Part shown: positions 1 to 11,563 of the stretch, one piece after another | Numbering within the stretch: the first letter of the stretch is position 1 | Layout of the letters: every line of letters starts with the position of its first letter | Assembly: GCA_037954325.1 (NCBI GenBank) | Contig: JBBMNZ010000015.1 | Location: 6,294,501 to 6,358,500 of the forward strand | Length of the DNA stretch: 64,000 nt | Origin: Fistularia commersonii | Lineage: Eukaryota; Chordata; Actinopteri; Syngnathiformes; Fistulariidae | Reading direction: 5' to 3' | Notes under the pieces: generated by a model | Database searches by the model: none | The model's input: the letters and a program-made list of their open reading frames with translations, nothing else | Told to the model about the DNA's origin: nothing | Program-made: the position numbers and the translations under genes

Positions 1-911
1 TAAAATCCTGGCCTTGGGGGATCAATCAGGATGATTGGTAGAAAAAAATACCAGACTTTTTTTTTCCCATTAGAGCCAGATGTTCAAAGTCTCTATGTAT
101 CTAAACGACACTATGATTCCACGTAGCATCCCAAAACACCCCAGTTAAGATTTCCATTTCATAAGAGGTTGGACATATTGTAGTATCTATATATTGCAGA
201 TTGGCACACCAGCGAGCATGTGTTTCTTCTTATAAGTATCTTTTCTGCATTTGTATATGTCTTATGAGTATATGTTTACATGTTGCTCCCCAGTCCCTTA
301 ATCTCAGACAATGTCTTTTTAAATCATGAATCATACCTCTATTTTTTTTGTGCTGCCCAAAATTCAACATTTTCCCTAAACTAATTTGTTTACTTTGCAT
401 AAACCTAACCAGACACAAGTGGCATTTACTTTCAGAAACCTGCTGTCAGTGGGGAAAAAGGGTCGAATTTCCATCCAGAGATGTAGATTGTTGTTTTGGG
501 GGTAAATCGTCAGTACTAATAAGCAAATTAAAACAGTACATAGTTAACTTTTTTCCTCACATACCTCCCATGTCAAGAGAAATAAATTGCTCATATGATT
601 TAAATCACAAATAAATAAATTAAATAATGATGAATTAAAAATTGTAATTTACTATTAATGTAATTTATTTGTGTGCCTTTATCTGCAACCCTGTGATCGA
701 CTGGTTAAAGCCCGCCACTCCAATGACAGCTGGGGCGGGCAGGATAGGCAGTATAGGTAAAGAATCAATTAATTTGAATTATGTTTGTATTTTGAAAACA
801 TATATCATACTTTATAGTATATATATCCTGACCATGATAGCAAATCCCACGATGCTGACTTGAGATAAAAACAAGCCACGAGATTCATCTTGTCTGCGAC
901 AAACAGAAACA
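1..911. other. Gene-free AT-rich sequence
   Basis: No gene, RNA or recognisable transposon is visible. All open frames are short and lack splice context or family resemblance. The segment is unique-looking AT-rich DNA that ends where the RTE-type LINE tail begins. Confidence 0.6.
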
Positions 912-929
912 TGGTATAAACTACTCTAA

Positions 930-1214
930 ACTAGTCTCTGTTTCTTTTTCTTCTTTGTCTTTTCCTTTGGGCTACTCCCTTCAGGGGTCGCCACAGTGAA
1001 TCACCCTCCTCCATATAACCCTATAATCTCTTATCTAACAGAAACTAAATCCCCTATCTCTTATCACTTCTCTCACACCAACTAACTCCATGTCCTCCTA
1101 CACTTCCTCTATAAATCTTCCCTCTGGTCTTCCTCTAGACCTCCTGCCTGGTAATTCCAACCCCAGCATCCTTCTTCTACCAGTATATTCATCATCCCTC
1201 CTTTGTCCTTCTGG
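930..1214 (-). mobile_element. RTE-type LINE, 3' end part
   Basis: Read on the minus strand this is the C-terminal end of the RTE-type reverse transcriptase reading frame and the short 3' tail of the same element seen at 16030-17965. Shared text includes the stretch around CAGGGGTCGCCACAG near 985 and the CTAGACCTCCTGC block near 1135. The TTC-rich plus strand at 945-960 fits a GAA-type tail. The frame is broken by stops, so it is a dead copy. It is separated from its remaining part (2613-3225) by the L2-like LINE at 1215-2612. The clade call rests on recalled family resemblance. Confidence 0.75.
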
Positions 1215-2612
1215 TTGAATCTCCGGATGAGAAACTCAACATCGTTTTACATCTTTTTTTTTTTTTTAAGCACCTGAAAGACCGGCTATCTGCATCACAA
1301 TACATGGGTGTGGACGATGTAATCATCTTCCTCACTCATAGAGCCCTATCCCATCTGGAGGGTGCAGGAATTACTGTGAGAGTCACCTTCTTTGACTTCT
1401 CCAGTGCCTTCAACAGTGTCCAACCCACTCAGCAGCTTTGGACAAGCTGCTGAGTACGCAACTTCACAATGACATCCCTGGCTGGATTCTGGACTACCTC
1501 ACAGGACGACTGCAGCATGTAACGGTGGATGGCAGTGTTTCCGAGGCGGTGGCGTGCAGCACAGGAGTGCCCCAAGGTACTGCCCTGTCTCCATTCCTCT
1601 TCACCCTCTTCAGTCTTCCGGTACAACTCCGGTTCCTGCCACCTCCGGAAGTTATCAAATGACTCTTCCATCGTTGATGCATCAACAATGATGACAAGGA
1701 GGAGTACAGAGGTCTGATCACGAGTTTTGTTGAGTGGAGCAACCAGAACCCCCTCCTACTCAACATCTCCAAGACCAAGGAGGAAGTTGTAGACTTCCAG
1801 AAGAATCGAAGGAGACAGGTACCAATCACCATCAAGGGTGAAGTGGTGGAAATACTGGACTCCTACAAGTACCTCAGGGTCCACAGTTACAATAAACTGG
1901 ACCGGTCACACAAAACAGATGCACTCTACAGGAAAGTTCAGAGCTGGATGTTCTTCCTGAGAAGACTGAGATTGTTTTGTGAGTGGGAGCAAAGTGGGAG
2001 CCATCCCGGGCAATCCTTCCCACCCCCTGCACCACGAGCTGTGGCTGATGGGCAGCTCCTTTCGCACATGGTTCATCCCAACCCAGTGCAGAACTGAACA
2101 CTTCAGGCACTCCTTTGTGCCCATGGCCATCAGACTGTTTAACAGCAGTCTGGACGGCACACAACTCTGAACATCCCAAGGTCCATCTGTGCTGCTACCA
2201 CAACCTCACTACCTCTCCCCATTCACTAGCTCACCCATTCATGTCCTGCCCTAACTTTGGTGTTTTTCTTATCCCAGTTGGTTACAGCTCGCACGCATCC
2301 TGTCTATTTTGTTTTTATTTATTTTATTCTTGTCATTTCTGTTGTCACTCTATTCATAGTGTTGTTCTGGTTGTCTATTTTCACCCTTACTGTTCCATTC
2401 TGTTGTCTATTCTCATCCCTGATGTTCTTGTTGTTGTTCTCCTTGCTGTCTTTTTGTTTGTTGATTTTTTGTTATCTTTTGTCTTCTGACTGTTTCTCCA
2501 TATATATTTGTATTTATATTCATATTCATATTCATTTTGACATTGGAATGTTACGCTTCTGTGACAAAGGAATTTTCTCCTATGGCGATCAATAAAGTAT
2601 ATCTTATCTTAT
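1215..2612 (+). mobile_element. L2/Rex1-like LINE inserted in an RTE element
   Basis: A 5'-truncated non-LTR retrotransposon on the plus strand. The reverse transcriptase palm is recognisable around 1390-1420 as FFDFSSAFN, followed by the usual intron-free RT text (QGTALSPFLFTLF near 1573-1610) and a C-terminal block SYKYL...NKLDRSHKTDALY near 1863-1925. Frames are shifted, so no intact protein is possible. The 3' end is a T-rich untranslated region, then GGCGATCAATAAAGTATA and a (TCTTA)n tail at 2590-2612. The sequence on both sides belongs to one RTE element, so this LINE jumped into it. The left boundary is approximate. Confidence 0.8.
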
Positions 2613-3225
2613 CTTCATCACTACTGCCTCTGGCTGTGCTTCATGTCTTTCCGTCAATGAAACTGTCTCCAAACCATAGAGCAGGTATTGCTGGTTTCAT
2701 TACTGTCTTGTACGCCTCTCCTTGCATTCTGGCTGATTTTTATCACACATCACCCCTGACACTTTTCTTCACCCGTTCCAATCTGCTTGAGGACTGTTTC
2801 TAGACTTTCCATTACTCTTGACTGTCAGCCCGAAGTACTTTAAACCCTCCATCTTCTTTATCTCCACTCCCTGTAGCCTCACCACACCAGTTGGATCCCT
2901 CTCAGTCACACACATATATTCTGTATTGCTGCGGGTAACCTTCAATCCTTTCTATTCAAGGGCACAGCTCAACTTCTCTAGATTGTCCTCCACCTGCTTA
3001 CAGAAGAGATCACAATGTCATCTGCAAACATCATGGTCCATGGAGATTCCTGTCTAAACTCATCTGTCAGCCTGTCCATCACCATCGCAAACAAGAAAAG
3101 GCTCAGAGCTGACCCCTGATGTTGTCCAAACCCCAGTTGAACTTGTCACACTTACAGCACATCTCACCATTGTTTTACAGCTAGCATACAAGTCTTGCAC
3201 CATCCTAACTCTCAGCAGAATAAAC
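2613..3225 (-). mobile_element. RTE-type LINE, reverse transcriptase part
   Basis: This is the upstream part of the same minus-strand RTE-type LINE as 930-1214. The minus strand at about 3017-3045 encodes an MMFADDIV-like block, the RT catalytic FADD motif, and the flanking text matches the usual RTE palm-to-thumb region. The copy stops abruptly near 3225, so it is 5'-truncated. Roughly 100-150 bp expected between the two halves, by comparison with 16030-17965, appears lost at the L2 insertion point. It is non-functional. Confidence 0.75.
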
Positions 3226-5040
3226 TATCTGGTTTATTTAGTCAAAATATGGCCAACCAAATGCATTGGTTTTCATACACCTGCACCTTTGTACCGGTAT
3301 GCGTGTGAAGTTATTTCTTATAATTGTGCTCCTGGGTTAACATGCACTTCTTAGCCACATCAGGTAACAAGTACATTTAGTTATTACATCGCTGGCTAAA
3401 AGCGGTGTGTGGTACATGGAGCGGGATGAAAACCATCAGGGCAAAATTCTGTTTCCAGTCGAACGCTGCAAGTGGCTAAGGGTTGGATTAGTGGAACCAG
3501 ATGATCCAGATACATTAATCAATTCAGCTGCCAACACACACCATAAGAAGCATCTTTTTAAGTTTCGAGCACTCAGTTTTATGTGCCCTCTTGTACACGC
3601 TGTAATCGTGGTGTTCTGGGCTCTGCCCAAACAGAGGGAGGGGAGGGGGTCCTACGGAGCCGTGATCTGCCTCGGTGCACCCACCCTCTGTGACGGTAAT
3701 CCGGCAGTGACTTTCTGACTTGCTTCTTGCGTCATTCAGCTCTTGCAGACTTTTATTCTGTTCATCATAGCCTCTGGGTCTTTTGCAAACCTTTTGGTTT
3801 TCTTCCATCTCGTATGAAAAAAATAGAGACTTTGCTGTGTGACACAATTGTGATGCCTGTACTTACTGTACATAATCCGGAATGTACTTATTTGGCCAAA
3901 ATTGTGCTTAAAGTATCTGTCAAATGGGAAAATAACCATAACATGAAAATATATCACAAAATATTGACTATTTATTGAACCTCTTATTGTTATTTTTGTT
4001 GCTGTGGTTGGTAGCTATGATGTATTTGTATTCGTCAACTTATTGTTCTACAATTTCATTTTACCTGATGCTCTTCCCTGTTTTATTTAGTAAATACTTC
4101 CTTAGTCCTTGTGGGTTGTCCCTATGTGCCATTGTCAGTTTTGCTCTTCCAGCTTCCTGTTTTGCCTCTTGATTGTCTGTCTTTTGACATTGTTCGATCG
4201 GAATGTTCGATCTCCAATGTGCAATTTATTCGAAGCCTGCCTTGCCGCGTCCCAGATTCAGTTGTTCTTTCTACTTCCCCCTTTTCTAGATAAGTCATGC
4301 TGGGGAGGATAGAGTTGCTTGGACGTATTTTTTTTTTTTTTTTTGTCACAGGATGTTTTCACTGACACGGACCAAGGAAAAAATGACATTGCATGTTAAA
4401 CATCGCGCCATGTTATTTTGGCACAGCCCCGTATCTGTTGCCAACAGTCAAAATTCCTCTCGTGTCTCCAGCGATTTCTTAGTCTGGATAATACTTATGA
4501 GACATGAAGTGAATGAATGTGTGATGAAAAATTCCTTTTCCAACTCCCAGAGAAAAGCATCAGTTTCCCACTGCAATGCTTCTATTCCATGTCTTTCCCT
4601 CGAGGGGAACATTGTGGGGAAAATGACAGCCCGAGCAGGCCAGGGGGTTGAAACCATATCCCTCTTTACAGCTATTTGCAAAACAACTTCTCTTTATAAT
4701 ATAATGCAGTGTTGAGCAGGGTCCTGCTAAGCCAGCAGGCTGCAGAGGCATTTTTAATTGTTGCAGGTGGTCTGGCTCAGGGAACATAGCTGTGATGCTC
4801 AGGGATCTGCAAATAAAACTCCAAAGCGTGCATGTGCGAACGGGTACACAAACAAGAGAGCTGTGTCCAAGACAGCTGTGTCTGGGATTGCTGTGCCAAG
4901 GTTCAAGGCCTGAGGTAACAGGATGGCCTCCTTTTACCTTCTGTTCCTGATTCTCGGCCTGCAGAAGTCTACTGTGCGTTCGTATTCGGTCTGTGTCATT
5001 ATCACAGATTCCACAAAGGGTAATTTCACGCGGTTTATTT
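3226..5040. other. Gene-free sequence
   Basis: No gene is recognised. A 19-base T run lies at 4329-4347. An open frame starting at 4923 begins with a hydrophobic, signal-peptide-like stretch (MASFYLLFLILGLQKST), but no downstream exon or family match supports it. Confidence 0.5.
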
Positions 5041-5066
5041 TGTGTGTGTGTGTGTGTGTGTGTGTG
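5041..5066. repeat. (GT)13 microsatellite
   Basis: Uninterrupted TG dinucleotides followed by a GCGCGTGCGC interruption and a G-run near 5086-5094. Confidence 0.97.
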
Positions 5067-5494
5067 CGCGTGCGCATCTGTGTGTGGGGGGGGTTGTTTG
5101 TTAGCTTATTTTGAGAGTAATATTAACATTTTCACAAATACCTGCACTTAATGATTGCATCAGTACATTTCTGAATGTCTGCATTATCATAATAGTGCTA
5201 AAAACTGTGTTTACAAAGTACATGGCAGTTTTAGTATTTGGTACGAATGCAATTTAACCTTCAGCCTAACAACAAGCCAAGGGGTTGAAAAAGGAAGAAG
5301 CAACCCTTATGTAAATGTTCAATCTCATAAAAAATGACGGCTTTTAGTTTCAGCACTTTGTACTTTTAAATCACGCATGCTATTTAAAATTCATATCAAG
5401 TGAACTACTGTTTATGTCTGTATGTTCTTTTTTCCAAATTGAACTAGTGAGTAGCCTCACCTTCAGTCATTTCCAATCTCCCTGCACATCTGGT

Positions 5495-5640
5495 CAATAC
5501 TCAGTCTCTCACTCATTATCTGTACCGCTTATACAGCACTTAGGGTCAAGGGGGCCCATCCCAGCTGTCATTGGGGAGAGAGGCGGGGTTCACCCCGGAC
5601 TGGGGGACCACATATAGAGACGTACAAGCATTCAAATGTC
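5495..5640 (-). mobile_element. tRNA-derived SINE, 3' fragment
   Basis: Minus-strand fragment of the SINE family best preserved at 47061-47385. Diagnostic pieces are the 'CCGCTTATACAGCACT..GGGTCAAGGGGGCCCATCCCAGC' region and the 'CGGGGTTCACCCCGGACTGGGGGACCACATATAGA' region; in the complete copy these appear in reverse complement near the 3' end. The tRNA-like head is absent. It abuts the left end of the hAT copy at 5646. Confidence 0.65.
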
Positions 5641-5645
5641 TGGGC

Positions 5646-6500
5646 CAGTGATGTGCAGTCAGAGGAGACAGGAGAGGCCGCACCTCGCTTGCCAATCTTG
5701 GAAGGAAAAAAATGTCAAATGCAAAAGAGAATTAAATGGTACAATGATCAGTGATTTGCACTATAAACATACTTTTCAGTTAACTTCACCAGTTTTAGAA
5801 TTTTTTTTTTTTAAATCGCCGGATTTTCACATTTACCCTTCAAATACTGAGAAGAGTCGTTCGGTGAGGCCGCGGACTGTTGAGCCTCAACATTGATTGC
5901 GCGATGACGTCTGACTGCTGGCATGCTTTGCACTATGACCCTATTGCTGTCTCTATGCATGTCGCTATTAAAATGGTTGAACGCTTTTGCTATATGACCT
6001 ACATTTCCAATGTGCAGTGTTTTTTTGTCAACAATTTTTTGTGTTACTAGTTTCTTGTTCTGAGCAATTCTAAAATATCTGTGAAAAGCCACTTAGTGAA
6101 GCACGCAGTTCTCCTGCCTCATGGTAGGGGGATTCTTATTGCGACTGCAGAATACAGTGACAGCAAGCTGGAGATAGCAAGTCAAGTGCAGCCATGCATT
6201 CATTTTTTTCTTCTCCTCACTTTCAAAATAGAATTATGTATCCAAATTTGGACAATTTTCTAAATTGGACTTGCATGGACTTCATTTATTAGTAAAGGTA
6301 AGACCATAATAACTTCTTTTAAATGAACTGTGCTTTCTTCTGTTCTACAATTAGTATGTATGAATAAAGCTAATATGAGATTTTAAGCATAAGCCGTTAA
6401 CTGCTGCCAATCAAATGAGAAATAAGCTACTCTGTAGGGTTCACATGTTTAAAAATCAGATCAGATTGTCATCTGAAGTCAGTGTCTCACCAGCCATGAA
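5646..6500 (+). mobile_element. Internally deleted hAT element (copy A)
   Basis: Starts with CAGTGATGTGCAGT, one base different from the perfect terminal repeat of the related copy at 32836-34154, and follows that copy almost to its end (shared CTCACCAGCCATGAA at 6486-6500). The last 18 bp, including the right terminal repeat, are missing. Relative to the longer copy it also lacks about 400 bp that encode the transposase remnant; the junction lies near 6268-6285 at GGACTTCATTTATT. It cannot move by itself and, lacking one end, is probably immobile. It is oriented as copy B. Confidence 0.85.
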
Positions 6501-8235
6501 TTGGTGATTTCCATTTAACATGCTCACCTAAAGCTTTCTTTTTTGCTTGATTTCAAATCGGAAACCTTTTTGCTATGAGGCGGGAGCTGCCCCAACGGTC
6601 CATCTGAGCACCACAGAAAGGCACCCTGAAGTTTATAAAACGCCATTCCCTCCTTGACCCGTCGCTCCAATTTGGCAGAGCACGTGAGACGTTTCTTTTT
6701 TATTTTTTTTATGAGAATTGGCTTAAAAGCCAGAGTTAATGGAGACCCTGGGGATGGGAATGTTTACAACCGTGATAAGAGGACAAACAAAGAGAGAATA
6801 AGTGAACGATCATCATGATAATTAAAACAACGAAAAAAAGCTGCCAAGACTTTTGTTTATGTCTAATGCAACGGCAGCGAATAACAGAATTACAAAGTTA
6901 ATGTTTTCGCATCTCCTCTCGTCTGGCTCTCGCTTGCCAGCTACTTGTTACTTGGTCTCTGGCTTTTGCCTATCGTGGAAGTGAATCCCAACTATTTATT
7001 ACTTTTGACAAAGGCTGACGGGCAAAGCTGTTTATTGCTGGGCTGTTTTATCTAATAAATTGGCAAGACTGTGGGTGTGAGTGTCCATGTATGTGCTAAA
7101 AATTCACTTTGTTTTGTTGAAAGTTTTTCCCCGCAAGGATAGTTGTTAGTTTCGGGGAGATTTTGGAACCCGTCTCGGGAATTGAGGCTTTTATCATTTT
7201 AAAAACGCATCTGAGTCTTTGTTCAGTGGAGGAGTAACTCCATGTTCTCCACCCACCAGCCTCTCTCCCCTTGAACTTGAAACTCCAAATGATGAACGCT
7301 GGAATAAATCATCACTATGGCTTTTCTCAAAGTACCGTCATTTTAAGATAATTGTTTTTTTCTCCATACGATAATTACCGTAATGGTCAAATCACCATCA
7401 ATCTATTTTTCATTTGACTTTAACATTTATATGGGGGGGTTAAAATGCCTCATGCTTGTTTGCTCGATCTATATAAAATTGTAAGGATGTTTTATGTACC
7501 GGAGTGACGTTCGTTTCTGACTTTGAATGCAGCACTAGAGATGTATTTTGTCTTGACTGCACGCTGTATGGAAATGATTTGAAAAGCCGTGACCAAATGC
7601 ATTAGTTCCACTGTGCATGTCCCATACTGATTCTCTACATGTGCACAAGAGCTCAACATGTCAGCAGATTCTCCACTTTGAGAGACGTAATCTTCAGAGT
7701 GTATACGAATTCCCTGCCCATGCAAAGGGGGCAAATTGACTTTTTCATTTTCGGGATCTTGTCTCCCGACTGTAAGTAAAACAGGCACTTCCAGGAGTGG
7801 ATTCTGTTTTGATAATTATAACCTCCCAGGGAATGAGCCTGAGAATCCGTCGTGTTCGAGACAATCATGTCATTCACCCGACCCGTGCGGGGCTGTATCG
7901 GTAGCCCCTGCACCGCGCTCCGTGTTTCCCAGAACAGTATTTGACTCCTGGCTCTCCCTTCAACCCCCGGCCTGACCATCACCACCACGTACAGGCATTC
8001 CTGAGTGCAGAACTAATCCATTCTACACGGCACGTAAAAAATCTACAGCTAAAAATATACCATTCTCAAATTTAAAGGACGCAAACTGCAATTTTTGCTA
8101 AGCCCTAATTCCCGTACCAGGTGGATAAACTTAGAATAAACACTGGGGCGGCTTTTTAAAAACCCTGACTGGTTCAGGACATGTACTTTTTATCTACAAA
8201 TTTCATAAATAAATGCATCCATACATACATTGATC
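6501..8235. other. Gene-free sequence, possible conserved non-coding block
   Basis: No coding exon is recognised. About 6690-7080 is non-repetitive and rich in homeodomain-type AT motifs and TGACA-type motifs, unlike the surrounding transposon debris. That composition is typical of vertebrate non-coding regulatory blocks, but this is inference only. Confidence 0.35.
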
Positions 8236-8380
8236 ATTCATTCATTGTCTTCATCCTGTACCAGTCACCAGCAAATCACAGGGCCACATATTGAAGTATA
8301 CAACCAATTCACTCTGTCATTCGCACGTCTGGGAAATTTCGGGTCTCCTGTGGGAGGAAACCTGTGAACCTGGAGCCTGT
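8236..8380 (-). mobile_element. SINE fragment (47061-type family)
   Basis: Degenerate minus-strand fragment. Recognisable parts are 'CCTGTACCAGTCACCAGCAAATCACAGGGCCACATATTGAAGTATACAACCA' (8256-8307) and 'CTGTGGGAGGAAACCTGTGAACCTGGAG' (8349-8376), both of which recur in this fish SINE family. Both ends are eroded. Confidence 0.55.
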
Positions 8381-11060
8381 TGCTATGAGCTACTGAATAG
8401 AAAAATAAATACAAATATCTGACTGGGATGATGGGAATATAAATGGAAATTTAAAGAAAAAATAAAAAATGTTTTGCGTGTATTCCATAAACAAAATAAT
8501 CAAAACAGTAAGGTATTGCATCCTGGGTGTCTGGAGATGAACGCAAAGTCAGGAGCATAATTCTAAAACCATTAGCTCTTGTCAAGCAGTCATGGGCTTG
8601 TTTACTCTTCCTGTTAGGAAGTGGTTTTTTTTTTTGGTTTGTTTTTTTTTTGGGGGGGGGGGGGTGAACTTTGTGTAGAATCAAAGATGCTGATTGGCGT
8701 TAAAGTTTGCAGAGGCAAACGATGTCCTGTAAATGTATTATAGCCCACAGCCCCCCGCTGCAGTTGCACAGTAAATATGCGTAACAGCTTCCTTAAAAGA
8801 AATAAAGGTAAACTTAAAAAAAAATGTGATACATGATGTTTTGAAATGTTGAAAACCACAAATTTAACAATTAAGATTCCTCCTTTCAGCTCGCCTGCTG
8901 TGGTTCGGGTTTTTAAAAGAAAACTCTGGGCCGTGCACTCATGTGCCCACATCTATACTCTCGTATTCAGCCTGAAAGACAAAGACACATAGGACATTTC
9001 TATCTTCAGGACATTTTTTGGATAAAATTAATCAATGAAATCAATAAATATGCGAATAACAAAATGAATTCTGTCACTCTGGACCACTGGCACCTGTCAA
9101 AATTAATTACAGGTTTAAGCGGAAAAGCAAGCTCAAACCGCTAGCCATGTTTATTACCTGTAGCTTGTTACAAAAAAAGGCCGGCCACCGTTTTGCCCCC
9201 CGTAACCGAGATGAAGTTCACGGTTCTGGCCTGGACAAGGAGCACGGCGGCTATGGCTGGTGAAATGCACGCTGCGTGATGAACAACTTCCCTTTCCTGC
9301 TGCTCTGCAGCTGTAGCCGGGCCCGCAGCTCCTCGGGGCTGTAAATCTGAGCCTTTGTACTCCAGAAGGATCCTATCAGCAGCAGGTGTGGGCTCTGCCT
9401 GGGGATTACACACAGCCCTTCGCTGGAAACGCAGAGCAGCCAAACACAGGAGGAGAGGAGCTTAGTGAGACAGGAGTGCAGAAATCCAGGAGGATGCATG
9501 TGCCAAAGGTGTCAGTTGGATTGGTGTTTTAGTTACACAAACAGTTTTCAAAGAAAAAAGCACTTAGGGTGCAGGGGGAGGAGCCAAATGGTTGCTAATA
9601 TGTAGGATTAGAATGATTTAGGCTTTTCACGCAGAAAATATATTTTCAAATATCAACATGAACTACTTACAGAAATTAACATATTCCAACGATGAACGCA
9701 AAATTACATTTACTTGCCACAAAGGGCCAGCAATAGAACGACTTCTCGGGAAATGACTCGTTTATTTTTCAAGTAACTTCCAGCAAAGTTGAGAGGCGAC
9801 CTTGGGTCTTTTTAATTTTTTGCCTTTTAATGCGAAACAGTCAACGTGACATATCTGTCGCGCAGGGCTCGCCAAAAGCACTTTAGTCTGCAGGGACATC
9901 CTTCTACGGCACGGAGACTTTCTCCGGCCTCCCATTTTGTGACCTTTTCACACTGGCATCGATTTAGGGTTAGGGTTAGGTGCATCGTGAATCGCTGCAT
10001 TAGTGGAAGAACAGCATCCTCAGCTTTATCCATCTGAGAAACGGGCAGCTTCTTGTCACAGCCGGTTTTTGCATGAAAAAAATATTCAGCGTATCCCCTG
10101 GCTGATCTCTCCTGGCTGATGTATGCCTAACATCTGCAGATGATCCAGAGTTGGGTGGCTTGGCTTTGACTAGCCATACAGTAAACGGTACATCGACCCT
10201 TAGTTCCTAAACTTCACCGATCACATCAGTTCAAATACAGTCCACTATAACTTCTCGGAAAAAGAACTTTTTCTTCGTAGTCCCTCTCGCTCTCAAAAAA
10301 TGAGGCACCTTGACAACAGATGGACCAAAAGAATCCGAAAAGAATCATTAACAGATATATTGAAAGAATAGGACATCCATCCTGTGGTGTTCATACATTG
10401 TCCTCCTGTTGACATCAATGATCTACGCAGAAAATTTAAATAAAAACTAATACAACTTCCTCTTTCACCAGTCCACAATGGGTGGGTGAATTGAGGTGAA
10501 GTCATTTTTGAACAGGAAGCACATTTTGGAGGGAGCAAAGAGACTGTCATGGAGATGATTTAGTTGTCATCACTTCAGTGCCGATAATCAGGTGAAATGC
10601 TCCGGGCCACTAAACTTACGTTACGCAATATAAATGTACCACCCACTGCGAACACAGCCACCGCTGCAGTGTGACTACCGGGGAAGGACGCCTGCACTCC
10701 AGCCCTGAGGGGGCAGTGATGAGCTCCACCTGTGTGAGGTACCAGTACGCTGAGAAGGAAAAAAAAAAAGAAAGAAAACATTGCGTGTGATTTACGCTCG
10801 GACCTGTTTTCAATTAGTATTCTTTGGATTTACAAGAGAAAGTCTGTGTCCAGTAAGAAGATGAGACATTTTCCACCTGGAATTCAGCGCTTGCAGGTAG
10901 ACGCAAGGCCTTTTTGAATTTATTTGATTTGTTACCAATCAACTCTTGCAGCTATCTTTCTAAACACTGCTCTAAGAATAAGTTTAAGTCTAAGGCTTGA
11001 GTTAGGCTGTCAGAGTCCTTGACAATGATTGACTCCAAACCTCTCTATTCATTCATTCAC
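8381..11060. other. Gene-free sequence with poly-T/poly-G tract and one GC-rich block
   Basis: A T-run followed by a 14-base G-run lies at 8625-8664. 9005-9150 contains a dense motif cluster (CACCTGTCAAAATTAATTA near 9091). 9165-9500 is conspicuously GC-rich with two long overlapping open frames on the minus strand, but neither matches a family I know and no clear splice sites flank them. A two-and-a-half-unit TTAGGG stretch sits at 9966-9982. Confidence 0.4.
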
Positions 11061-11563
11061 CACCTCAAGATGCTGAACTCTTTCTCTTGGACTTCATGCC
11101 CACCCTAAATTGCCCCTCGCTACCCTGTATAAAAAAATCTCCCCGACTCTACTGGACTCTTTTAATATATTGAAACATTACCACTTTTTTCTTTTTTTGC
11201 ACTACTGCTACTTTGCACTGAGGAAACCATTATGCTGTGATTGCACCATATACCACTGTGGTACTACCTGCTTACCTTAATACTAAACTGTAAACAAAAA
11301 AAAACAACAAATGTGCCTCTGCTCTCTCATGCCATCGAATATCAGTCTGTATCTGCATGCATTTTATACTTCATACCTCATATTTTAATGTTTAGTGTTG
11401 TAACAGTGCACTTCACTGCTAATTTGAACTGTATTATTTTTATCATTATCAATATTTTGGTAATTTCATGTCACCATGGCATTTTGAGAAACCTCTTTTG
11501 TCAATTTTTCTGTATATTTAGTACACGCAAAGAAATTGACAATAAAGCTGACTTTGACTTTAA
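11061..11563 (+). mobile_element. LINE 3' end (L2-like), 5'-truncated
   Basis: A 3' untranslated region ending in GACAATAAAGCTGACTTTGACTTT at about 11540-11563, with the A-rich polyadenylation-like AATAAAG plus a short direct repeat (CTGACTT / TTGACTTT) typical of L2-type fish LINE tails. The preceding text (TTGCACTACTGCTACTTTGCACTGAGG near 11198) is also typical. No protein-coding part is kept. Confidence 0.65.

Noticed and set aside
2115..2803. Hydrophobic open frames resembling membrane proteins
   Set aside because: They lie in the T-rich 3' untranslated region of the L2-like LINE and in the antisense of the RTE element.
4923..5114. Possible signal-peptide exon (MASFYLLFLILGLQKST)
   Set aside because: Runs into the GT microsatellite; no acceptor/donor pair or downstream exon of any known secreted protein family was found.
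9966..9982. TTAGGGTTAGGGTTAGG telomere-like run
   Set aside because: Under three units; short interstitial matches arise by chance or repair and do not indicate a telomere or fusion.
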